In this document: positions 8,376 through 15,411 of the stretch, piece by piece
Layout of the letters: each line of letters begins with the position of its first letter
How positions within the stretch are numbered: the stretch's first letter is position 1
Source: Gemmatimonadota bacterium
Lineage (GTDB): Bacteria; Latescibacterota; UBA2968; UBA8231
Length of the DNA stretch: 38,822 nt
Reading direction: 5' to 3'
Assembly: GCA_002712305.1 (NCBI GenBank)
Contig: PATE01000024.1
Location: forward strand, 27,536-66,357
Notes under the pieces: generated by a model
What the model saw: only the letters and a program-made list of their open reading frames with translations
What the model was told of the DNA's origin: nothing
Databases searched by the model: none
Position numbers and translations under genes: made by a program

Positions 8376-9682
8376 TTTAGCGGTGCAGACTGAAACGGAT
8401 CTGCTGATGCACGCAGCCAGCGCTTGAGCCATTCCCGATGCTGGCCAAGGGCCGCCGGTGACACCGGGGCCAGTGCCAGGTTGTGGCACTCACCTGGATC
8501 ATCGCCCAGATGAAAGAGCATCTCCGGGCGCTCGCCCGAGTTGAAACACAGATACTTGTGATCGCGACTGCGCAACATGCGCCCCGCCAGAGACAGATCC
8601 TGTGTATCTGGGTATAGCTGGCTCACGACAAACTCACGTCCCTGACCCTGATCCTGCCCCCGATCAGCGATGGCGGGAAGCAGACTCTCCCCAGCGATCG
8701 ACGGAATCTCAACCCCCGCTAGATCACACAGGGTTGGCAAGATGTCGACACCACTGGCTAACTGTGAGCGTGTTTCACCTTGCGGGATGTCTGGGCCGCG
8801 GACCAGCAGCGGTACCGAGGCGGCCGGCTCGTACAGGTTGAGTTTGACCACCAGTTCGTGCGCTGCCATACCTTCTCCGTGATCGCTCGTGAACACGACG
8901 ACCGTGTCTTTCTCGAGACCGGCCTGCTCCAGAGCGGACAACAGGCGCCCGATCTGCACGTCCACCAGATGCGTCAACCGGTAATATTCTGCTAGATAGG
9001 CCTGCCACCTCTGCATCGACCAATCCGGCGTGGCCATGTTCTCCTGTCCGTAGTGATCGCGCAGCCGGGCGGTCTGGACAAACTCGGGTTCCTGGGGATC
9101 ACGCCTGAAATTGGCAGGCAATTCAGGCAGTGGACCCGATGGAATAGGTGCGTCGCGATCCATGATCCAGTAGCAGATGTCATGCGGATTGCACAGTGCC
9201 ACACCCAGACAGAACGGCCGATCGTGGGTTCGTCGAAGAAACGTGATCGCTGCATCGGTGACCGGTTCGTCCGTGGACGCGCCAAGATTGCGTCGTGGGA
9301 GGTGGTTGAACGGATCTGGTAAAACACACTCGAATCCCGGCGGCGACGTGGACTGCGTCGGATACGGTTCAGGCAGATGCCAACGACCAGACCAGGCGGT
9401 TTCGTAGCCACCCCGCTGTAGCAATTGGCCGAAGTTCTCGACTCCATCACGCAGTGTCATGCCGTTGACGAGCACTCCGTGATCATGGGACATTCGACCC
9501 GTCAACAGACAGGCGCGGGACGGTCCGCACACTGGAGAGCCGCAGTAGGCATCGGTGAATCGCACGCCCTCGGCGGCGAGGCTGTCCATATGGGGTGTGT
9601 CGACCCACGGATTGCGGGCGGCACCCATGGCCGTGCGCGACTGTTGGTCGGTGCAGATGAACAGGATGTTGGGGCGGTCCAA
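8372..9682 (-). CDS. Sulfatase, cysteine type (S1-like), TTG start
   Basis: The 436-residue sulfatase begins RPNILFICTDQQS. The formylglycine motif is C52-G-P-S-R, followed by ACLLTGR. WSGRWHLPEP is the first histidine segment, ALCNPHDI an intermediate ligand region, and VVVFTSDHGEGMAAHELVVKLNLYEP the C-terminal metal site. I choose the TTG at 9682 because GGAG lies about 7 bases upstream and the first strand then starts at residue 4, as in homologues. A longer frame to 9751 would overlap the divergent methyltransferase start. There is no signal peptide. The gene ends at 8372, where the palindrome CTAG supplies the stop for this gene and for the convergent lipoprotein remnant. The C-terminal domain looks complete (RMLRSRDHKYLCFNSG, then DDPGECHNLA). 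Confidence 0.92.
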   Translation of the reverse strand: MDRPNILFICTDQQSRTAMGAARNPWVDTPHMDSLAAEGVRFTDAYCGSPVCGPSRACLLTGRMSHDHGVLVNGMTLRDGVENFGQLLQRGGYETAWSGRWHLPEPYPTQSTSPPGFECVLPDPFNHLPRRNLGASTDEPVTDAAITFLRRTHDRPFCLGVALCNPHDICYWIMDRDAPIPSGPLPELPANFRRDPQEPEFVQTARLRDHYGQENMATPDWSMQRWQAYLAEYYRLTHLVDVQIGRLLSALEQAGLEKDTVVVFTSDHGEGMAAHELVVKLNLYEPAASVPLLVRGPDIPQGETRSQLASGVDILPTLCDLAGVEIPSIAGESLLPAIADRGQDQGQGREFVVSQLYPDTQDLSLAGRMLRSRDHKYLCFNSGERPEMLFHLGDDPGECHNLALAPVSPAALGQHREWLKRWLRASADPFQSAPLN

Positions 9683-9710
9683 ACCGTGTCTCCGGAGAAA
9701 GGGACGAAAG

Positions 9711-10325
9711 ATGGATGTACGACAGAAATGGGACCAGCGGTATGGGGACACCGACTATGAGCCGTCTTCGGAGCCGTCTCCCTTTCTCACCGAAGCGACG
9801 GCAACACTGACACCGGGTACAGCTCTTTGTCTGGCTGCCGGCGATGGCCGCAATGCCGTCTGGCTCGCGCGAGCAAGCTGGAGTGTCACCGCCGTCGACA
9901 TCTCAGCCAAAGGTCTTGAGTGGTGTCAGCGGTACGCCAGAGAAGAAGGTGTCACGATCAACACGATCGAGGCCGATCTTGCCTCTTTCGATCTGGGCCA
10001 CCAACAATGGGATCTGATCACCATGATCTTCTTTAACGATCCTGCATTGTTTCCCAGTGTTCGCCAGTCGCTGCGCCCCGGGGGACACTTCCTGTTCCAC
10101 ACCTTCAGCGTTGGTCAACGCCGGCAAAAATGGGGCCCATCCAATGCGGCATTTCTGGCGCGCCGCCAGGATCTGGAGGACGGTTTCGGCGATTGGCCCT
10201 GGCCACGATTCGGCGACGATGACTATGCCCGATCCGACGGTCGCATCGAGAGCAGTCTACGGCTCTTGGCAACCAACCCTCCAAACACCAACCCCGCAGA
10301 CACCGACCGCCCAAGTTCCGACTGA
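9711..10325 (+). CDS. Class I SAM-dependent methyltransferase
   Basis: The 204-residue protein opens with DVRQKWDQRYGDTDYE, typical of the TehB-like/methyltransferase-25 group. Motif I is LCLAAGDGRNAVWLA (residues 39-53). TAVDISAKGLEWCQR supplies the acidic residue that binds the ribose, VTINTIEADLASFDL is motif II, and LRPGGHFLFHTFSV is motif III. The C-terminal WGPSNAAFLARRQDLEDGFGDW resembles the closing segment of homologues that methylate small thiols or halides or are of unknown substrate. The ATG at 9711 follows an AG-rich stretch (GAAAGGGACGAAAG). The start lies only 28 bases from the divergent sulfatase start. It converges on the epimerase with a short hairpin between them. The final 15 residues are proline/threonine-rich and may be unstructured. 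The substrate is unknown. Confidence 0.85.
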   Translation: MDVRQKWDQRYGDTDYEPSSEPSPFLTEATATLTPGTALCLAAGDGRNAVWLARASWSVTAVDISAKGLEWCQRYAREEGVTINTIEADLASFDLGHQQWDLITMIFFNDPALFPSVRQSLRPGGHFLFHTFSVGQRRQKWGPSNAAFLARRQDLEDGFGDWPWPRFGDDDYARSDGRIESSLRLLATNPPNTNPADTDRPSSD

Positions 10326-10326
10326 T

Positions 10327-10340
10327 GACCCCAAGGGGTC
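10327..10340. terminator. Short hairpin between convergent genes
   Basis: A perfect 6-base inverted repeat, GACCCC-AA-GGGGTC, sits in the 20-base gap between the methyltransferase stop and the epimerase stop. Its position between convergent genes suggests a role in stopping transcription, but there is no clear U tract and the loop is very small. Confidence 0.3.
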
Positions 10341-10345
10341 TGACT

Positions 10346-11254
10346 TTAGTTGCGGTTGGCCAATACCGCCTCTGCATGTGAGCGAAGACCCTCGACCAGC
10401 GGTGTGGACGGCACCGCGGCGCCGACTGATCTCAGCCGTGACAGATCGTAGATCCTGTGACAGAGAAAAGGAGCGGATGCCGGGTTGTCCTGCAGATAGG
10501 CATCTACCGACAACTCTTCGATCTGCAGCTCCACGCCCAGCAGATCTGCGATGATCGCATAGAAGGTTCGTGACTCCACGATGTCAGGGCCCGCAGCCTG
10601 AAAGATCTGACCCTCTGCCCGTGGGCAATCGACGAGGCTGAGCATGAGATCAGCCAGATCGGCGGCGAGAATCGGCTGCTGAAGAAAATGACCCCCACCG
10701 ACCAGCTGCAGAGTGTCTCCTCGCCGCATCCGTTCGATCAGATCCTTGTCTCTCCCATGCGCAGGGAGACATCCCAACAGCGACCCGGGGCCGTAGATGT
10801 GACAGGGGCGCACCACCGTCCACTCCATCTGCCCACAGTCGCTGTCGAGCAACACCTGCTCACACTGACGCTTCTTGCCGCCATAGGCCTGTGTCAGATA
10901 GTGCTGTGATTCCTCTGCCTGGGGGAACTGTCGGTGGGCTGGGTCGAAAACGAAGTCTGTCGAGACAAACACGAAACGTTTGGTTTGATTGCGAAACTGC
11001 TCCACATCCTGTACCGCATCCTCCGGATCGTAGCCAATACAGTCGACGACCAGATCGAAGGAACCACACGTCGACAGGGCCGCGGCGAATTGCGTCTGAT
11101 CCTTGCGGTCGGCGGTGATTCCTCGCACACCCTCGGGAAGTGGGCGCTGTCCACGACTCACGACGGTGACGTCCCACCCCGCCTCGACGGCACGTCGCGC
11201 GAGGGTGCCACTGACGAATCCACTGCCACCGATACTGAGAAGGGTCTGTGCCAT
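10346..11254 (-). CDS. NAD-dependent epimerase/dehydratase (extended SDR)
   Basis: The 302-residue enzyme has the Rossmann glycine motif LLSIGGSGFVSG (residues 5-16; GxxGxxG-like with S for the first spacer), an arginine at the end of beta2 for NADP or NAD phosphate contact (VVSRGQRP), a DLVVDCIGYDP strand, serine in RFVFVSTD, and Y124-x-x-x-K128 as the catalytic pair. WTVVRPCHIYGPGS is the conserved segment after the active site. Relatives oxidise or epimerise nucleotide sugars; close homologues in chloroplast-type RNA-binding groups share the fold without activity. It is the last gene of the long minus-strand series and overlaps the upstream PhyH stop by one base (TAATG), so the two are coupled. 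The substrate cannot be deduced from sequence. Confidence 0.88.
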   Translation of the reverse strand: MAQTLLSIGGSGFVSGTLARRAVEAGWDVTVVSRGQRPLPEGVRGITADRKDQTQFAAALSTCGSFDLVVDCIGYDPEDAVQDVEQFRNQTKRFVFVSTDFVFDPAHRQFPQAEESQHYLTQAYGGKKRQCEQVLLDSDCGQMEWTVVRPCHIYGPGSLLGCLPAHGRDKDLIERMRRGDTLQLVGGGHFLQQPILAADLADLMLSLVDCPRAEGQIFQAAGPDIVESRTFYAIIADLLGVELQIEELSVDAYLQDNPASAPFLCHRIYDLSRLRSVGAAVPSTPLVEGLRSHAEAVLANRN

Positions 11255-12096
11255 TATCCGTCCTGCTTTCGCTGAGGCTCACGGGGCAGTAGCGGCTGGG
11301 GCTGCACGATCTGTCGACGTTCAGGGGTCAAGCGCTCCAACAGCTCCGGCGAAGGCGCATAACCATGCCGGAAGTTCCCCCACGATGGGCCATAACGATG
11401 CACGATGATGCGGCGCTCGCCCGGATTGGCACGACGTGCAGATCCGTGGCTGATCCCATCGACGAAGACCACGGCATCTCCCGCCTGCAGATGAACCTCA
11501 ACGGCGCCCTCGATGCCTTCGACGGTGGCCCCCTCCGGTTTCATTCGGTGTTCGGCGGCGTGAGGATGGGCAAAGTTCGACTTGTGACTTCCGGGAATCA
11601 CCATCGTGGCGCCATCGCCATCGCCGATGTCGGTCAGCGCCATCAGCACGTTCACCTGACCACACATGAAGCGGCCTCCGTGGTAACGAAACTGATTGCG
11701 GTTTATGGGAGGATGGCCACCCGAATGCAAGCCGATGGCTTCACCGGGTTCCCGGAAGTTTGCAAAACACTCGTCGATGAACAAAGGCCCATGATGGTAG
11801 TCGAACGTGCCTTCGCCACCGACGAAGTATTTGATGTGTTCGATCCAGGAAGGATGGTCAATGAGGGCTTCGAAGGGGGCTCCGGCCTCGTAGATCTGCT
11901 GATAGTTGTAGCCGTCCTTCGTGCCGTACGTGTGGGCATGCAGATAACCAAACCACTCACCTGGTTCGACGCGTGGCAGCTCGTCGAGAATCGCATTCAG
12001 CGCGGCCACCTCTTCGGCGCTCAGGGCACCGCGTAGGAAGACATATCCACGCAGGTCAAACAGATAGGTGTCGAGTTCAGGAACCATCCGTGTCAT
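11254..12096 (-). CDS. Phytanoyl-CoA dioxygenase (PhyH) family protein with H-x-G motif
   Basis: The 280-residue protein has the jelly-roll pattern of Fe(II)/2-oxoglutarate oxygenases: YLFDLRGYVFLRGALSAEEV at the N-terminus, then LTDIGDGDGATMVIPGSHKS, and LQAGDAVVFVDGISHGSARRANPGERRIIVHRYGPSWG with distal His217 and the 2-oxoglutarate arginine (R228 or R229). The proximal site reads G-L-H124-S-G126-G-H128, so the aspartate of the usual H-x-D facial triad is not visible. From memory, a large PhyH subgroup in sulfatase-rich uncultured bacteria has a similar LHGG segment. Start ATG at 12096 with a weak site (GAAAG); an ATG at 12087 is possible. The gene is cytoplasmic and coupled to the epimerase. 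Whether it hydroxylates, halogenates or is inactive is open. Confidence 0.9.
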   Translation of the reverse strand: MTRMVPELDTYLFDLRGYVFLRGALSAEEVAALNAILDELPRVEPGEWFGYLHAHTYGTKDGYNYQQIYEAGAPFEALIDHPSWIEHIKYFVGGEGTFDYHHGPLFIDECFANFREPGEAIGLHSGGHPPINRNQFRYHGGRFMCGQVNVLMALTDIGDGDGATMVIPGSHKSNFAHPHAAEHRMKPEGATVEGIEGAVEVHLQAGDAVVFVDGISHGSARRANPGERRIIVHRYGPSWGNFRHGYAPSPELLERLTPERRQIVQPQPLLPREPQRKQDG

Positions 12097-12146
12097 CTTT
12101 CATCAGTTGTTCTGTACTTGGCAAGAATACCTAACAGGGGGGCCGC

Positions 12147-13277
12147 TCATCTGGCCAGTCGCGTCAGCCAGTGATGCCCGCCCGGATTCCAGGTCGAGTC
12201 GAGGACATGAACCCCGGCTGCAAAACGAGGAGGACTCCGCTGCGTCGTTTTGACGACGAACTCTCCCAAGGCAACAGTGGAGGGTAGTGCATCCAGCGCC
12301 GTAAAATCGAAGCCAATGCCGTTCCCATCCTGCACGATCTGAGTGCACTCCACATGCGCCAGTTGTGACCACGCGCTGGGTGTGTCCGGCGCCAGCCAAC
12401 GATCAGGTGCCTGCCCGATGCGCGTCAATGCCGCGACCCAGTCGTCGATGACTTCATCATTTCGTGACGGGTCCTGATGCAGCAGGTTGGGCCAGTGCAA
12501 ACCGATGATGGGGCCGTCCACAGCCTCGGGGGGTGAGGCGGCTACATGTTTCCATGACGGAGATCCGCCGCCTCGATCGACCGTCATCACGCCGCACTCG
12601 ATCGCGATGCGGTCCGTCTGCGGCGTTGCCAGTTGTCGCATCGAAGAGAAAGGCGTCGAGACGTAGCTGATGCCAACCTGTGCCAGCAGCCCAGCAATTC
12701 CATCGGAACCCTCTCCAAAGCTGTGGCGAAAGGCACAAGGAACAAAAAACGGAGGCAATCCTTCGTGCTCCCCTGCAAGCCCGTTGCGCCGCAAGATCGC
12801 GGCATATACCTCCAGGTGACGCTCCAGCAGGTGGCGAGGACGCATCACACCCTCAGGATTCGCCCATTCGGCCCGTTCCATGGTCGGGCCACCCCACCAC
12901 TCGTGGGCCAGGCCGTGCACGACGATTTCCAGGTGATCTGCCTCGTCGTTGAGGATCTGCGCCGCCTCGTCGAGATGCGGATGCTCACACCATGGATGAT
13001 TCCAGTCTCTGCCCATCCAGGTGGCTTCCGGTAACTCGCGCAAGAGGAGATCACGATCCCAATCGCACAACATCATCGCCGCCTGAGGTCGCATACCCAG
13101 CCGATTGCCGAGGCGCGCGATAGCGACGTAATCGGCCGGCACATGAGCACGAGGCATGCCGCTTCGGAAGGGTTCGTCCTTCGCGCTGCCATCGGTGGGC
13201 GTCCACCAACCCACGTCATCGATGACGATCTGAATCGGCAGGGGCACAACCACATCTTTCAACCCTGAACTCGTCAT
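12147..13277 (-). CDS. Polysaccharide deacetylase-like protein
   Basis: The 376-residue product has an N-terminal strand IQIVIDDVGWW with the D20-D21 pair typical of NodB-fold deacetylases. LEIVVHGLAHEWWGG follows, in which H121-x-x-x-H125 matches the metal-binding H-[S/T]-x-x-H of motif 2. Later, PPFFVPCAFRHSFGEGSDG and WKHVAASPPEAVDGPIIGLHWPNLL could supply the remaining barrel strands and a C-terminal histidine. Such enzymes remove N- or O-acetyl groups from sugars using a divalent metal. There is no signal peptide. The ATG at 13277 overlaps the stop of the enolase-superfamily gene by four bases (ATGA), so translation is coupled. The middle of the protein diverges from the family as I know it, so the deacetylase assignment is moderate. 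Confidence 0.6.
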   Translation of the reverse strand: MTSSGLKDVVVPLPIQIVIDDVGWWTPTDGSAKDEPFRSGMPRAHVPADYVAIARLGNRLGMRPQAAMMLCDWDRDLLLRELPEATWMGRDWNHPWCEHPHLDEAAQILNDEADHLEIVVHGLAHEWWGGPTMERAEWANPEGVMRPRHLLERHLEVYAAILRRNGLAGEHEGLPPFFVPCAFRHSFGEGSDGIAGLLAQVGISYVSTPFSSMRQLATPQTDRIAIECGVMTVDRGGGSPSWKHVAASPPEAVDGPIIGLHWPNLLHQDPSRNDEVIDDWVAALTRIGQAPDRWLAPDTPSAWSQLAHVECTQIVQDGNGIGFDFTALDALPSTVALGEFVVKTTQRSPPRFAAGVHVLDSTWNPGGHHWLTRLAR

Positions 13278-14284
13278 CCGACGCGGTATTTCTCCACGGC
13301 AGCCATGTCGAGTTCGACGCCCAGTCCTGGCGTGTCGGGTACATCGACGAAACCATCCTTCGGCGTCAGGGCGCCGCCGATCAGATCATTCTCCCGAGTG
13401 AAGTGTAGCGAATCGGAGGGGATCGTCGCATTGCGGATCACCGCGTGTACGTGGGTACCATAGGCCCCAGACACGCCAAGCCCGAGTCCAACTGCCTGCA
13501 ACCAAACAGGCAGTCCTGCCGCCTCGGCCATTCCTGCCATGATCAGCAACGACTCCACGTGGCCACCCATGTTGAACATGTCTGCCGCTTCGGCACGGAT
13601 CGCGCTCATCAACACCTTGGGGTCACCCAGGTGTGGCGCCAGGGGGATGATGGAATGCTGGCGAAAATGATGGTAGGAGTGCCAACCCGGCAGATACTGA
13701 AAGGGATCTTCGAAGGCTTCGATGTTGTAGGGCTCCAGTTCGCGGGCCAGACGAAGGGAGGTGGCCAAATCGCCGAAAGAGAAATTCGGGTCCACGATAA
13801 TCCCATAGTCGGGACCGGCGACCTCCGTCATCAGTTTGACTGTCTCCACGATATTCCACGGTCGTGCCTTCAGTTTGTGGGTCTTGTATCCGAGGCGGGC
13901 GCCCTCTTCGGCCATCGCTGCAAACTCGGCCGGTTCGAGGGGGGGTGACCACCAGCCGACAGGAACTCGATCGAAGTGTTTGGAGCCCATCAGTTTGTGC
14001 GCGGGAACTCCCAGCGCTTTGCCGACGATATCGAAACAGGCCATCGCCACGGCTCCACCCATGGTGGTCAGATTCAGCGACAGGGGATCGGTGCCGACCC
14101 AAGCTTGTTCGACCCCTTCCATCAAGTCGCCGCGGCCCCCCTCTCCGATGCCGACGATGCCCTCGTCGGTGTGTACGCGGATGATGGTGATAGGCCGTTC
14201 CTTGTAGTCACCGGGACGGCTCTTCTCGATCGACGGAATATGGGGGACGGCGGTCACGAAACGTTCCACTTGAGTGATCTTCAC
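13274..14284 (-). CDS. Enolase superfamily (mandelate racemase/muconate lactonizing) enzyme
   Basis: The 336-residue protein has the capping-domain start KITQVERFVTAVPHI and GEGGRGDL, then the barrel with T-H-K137-L-K139 (the K-x-K base motif), IIVD165PNFSF and AFE192DPF as the first two metal ligands, and a C-terminal segment ending with LGVELDMAAVEKY. Members abstract an alpha proton from a carboxylate, usually to dehydrate or epimerise sugar acids. The third metal ligand is normally an acidic residue after the next strand; here that strand reads IIPLAPHLGDPKV, leaving H218 or D221 as candidates. The GTG at 14284 is the start. The gene overlaps the deacetylase-like gene by four bases. The context suggests sugar-acid catabolism; the exact substrate is unknown. 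Confidence 0.87.
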   Translation of the reverse strand: MKITQVERFVTAVPHIPSIEKSRPGDYKERPITIIRVHTDEGIVGIGEGGRGDLMEGVEQAWVGTDPLSLNLTTMGGAVAMACFDIVGKALGVPAHKLMGSKHFDRVPVGWWSPPLEPAEFAAMAEEGARLGYKTHKLKARPWNIVETVKLMTEVAGPDYGIIVDPNFSFGDLATSLRLARELEPYNIEAFEDPFQYLPGWHSYHHFRQHSIIPLAPHLGDPKVLMSAIRAEAADMFNMGGHVESLLIMAGMAEAAGLPVWLQAVGLGLGVSGAYGTHVHAVIRNATIPSDSLHFTRENDLIGGALTPKDGFVDVPDTPGLGVELDMAAVEKYRVG

Positions 14285-14286
14285 GA

Positions 14287-14346
14287 TTAGACTCTCTGTT
14301 CAGGTGTGGTCAGGGGTGTCGGGATTTCGAGACGATCGATCTTCAT
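14287..14346 (-). other. 19-codon micro-ORF resembling the start of an enolase-superfamily gene
   Basis: ATG at 14346 opens a 19-residue frame beginning MKIDRLEIPTPL and ending with TAA at 14287, just before the intact enolase-superfamily gene, which begins with MKITQVERF. The micro-ORF start overlaps the stop of the broken hydrolase by four bases (ATGA), a typical operon junction. It may be a fossil N-terminus of a deleted gene of the same superfamily or a short leader. Being so short, it could also be chance. Confidence 0.3.
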
Positions 14347-15405
14347 GGGCGAAATGTCGGTCGCCAGAGTTGCGGCGGAAAGTACCATCCGGCAGACGGT
14401 GCGGCGTCGCGCAATGTGCGGTAGTAACGGATCACATTTTCTGCCGCCAGGCGTGCGATCTTCTCGTCAGGCCGCCACTCCCGCACGATATAGGGTCCAC
14501 CATTGCGACCCGGGTAGAGGCTGGCGGTGTACTCGAAGCCAGAGCCCGAATCGTTGAGCAGCATCTTGATGAAACCTAGCTGCGGCACCTGCTGAAGCAG
14601 TGTCCGAATCAACTCCGCGTAGTGCCAGCGCACGGCCGGATGCGCCACCGACAGGGTGTAGCGAGGCAGATGGATCGGAAGGTGTGATCGATGCATGCGC
14701 TGCGCAGGTGCGGCCAACGGGCCAGCAAGCTCTCCGGTACTGAACGAGGGTGTGCGGCGTAGAGCCCGGGGATCAAGCCATACTGCTGTGCCACTTCCGC
14801 GGTGCGTTGCAGCAGGTCGAGGTTTGCGCCCAGGTACTCACGCGGATAGGTGCCCGCATTCAGTCAGTTTCGACATACTGATCGATATCGGGCGTGTAGT
14901 CGTAGAATCGATAGTACACCTCTCCTGCGGGCCCGGTCTCAAAGGACCGCGGTGCCAATTCATTGATCACCACGTGTGTACAGCCAAGCCGGGCAAGTTC
15001 CTGCATGGAGGCGTGGATATCGTCAGGCCCGATGGGCTGTTTGCGGCGCCGCAGGAATCCATAGCGACCGGTGAGCCAGGTGAAAGTGGGTCGTAACCAG
15101 CGACCCTCCCGGAACTGCTCGACAGGCTCGTGTCCCCATTGATCACGGATGCGAGCATAAAGGCTGAACAAGACAGCGGGTGAGGAGGCAAGCATCTCGC
15201 CATCGCCATCTGTGCAACTCACGCACGCCCACTCACCCTTCTCTTTCTCGTGACCCTCCCGACGTACGCCGATCTTCAACGTCCCCGTACGTTCATCGTC
15301 GCTTACGTGCGAGCAAGCCTTCAGGGCGGTCGCCACCGTTTCACACACGGGGTCATCGAATTCGAAAACGGGAACACAGGTCTGCAGTGTTTGGCTCAGT
15401 GTCAC
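14343..15405 (-). pseudogene. TIM-barrel glycoside hydrolase-like gene, two frameshifts and short 3' end
   Basis: The GTG at 15405 starts 6 bases after the stop of the upstream gene. The first 181 codons form an N-terminal alpha/beta domain (TLKIGVRREGHEKEKGEW) followed by a barrel entry (GPDDIHASMQELARLGCTHVVINEL), as seen in GH67/GH20-like enzymes. The frame breaks near 14862, continues as NAGTYPREYLGANLDLLQRTAEVAQQYGLIPGLYAAHPRSVPE, breaks again near 14685, and continues as LPRYTLSVAHPAVRWHYAELIRTLLQQVPQLGFIKMLLNDSGSGFEY to RYYRTLRDAA. After that the sequence loses family character and stops at 14343, with the second half of the barrel absent. The exact GH family is not recognised. Intact relatives would cleave glycans or uronosyl linkages. 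Truncation points to genuine decay. Confidence 0.65.
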
Positions 15406-15411
15406 AGATCT

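Noticed and set aside
14343-15405. Treating the hydrolase pieces as three separate small genes
   Set aside because: The pieces join smoothly in order as one barrel protein, and only the first has a sensible start.
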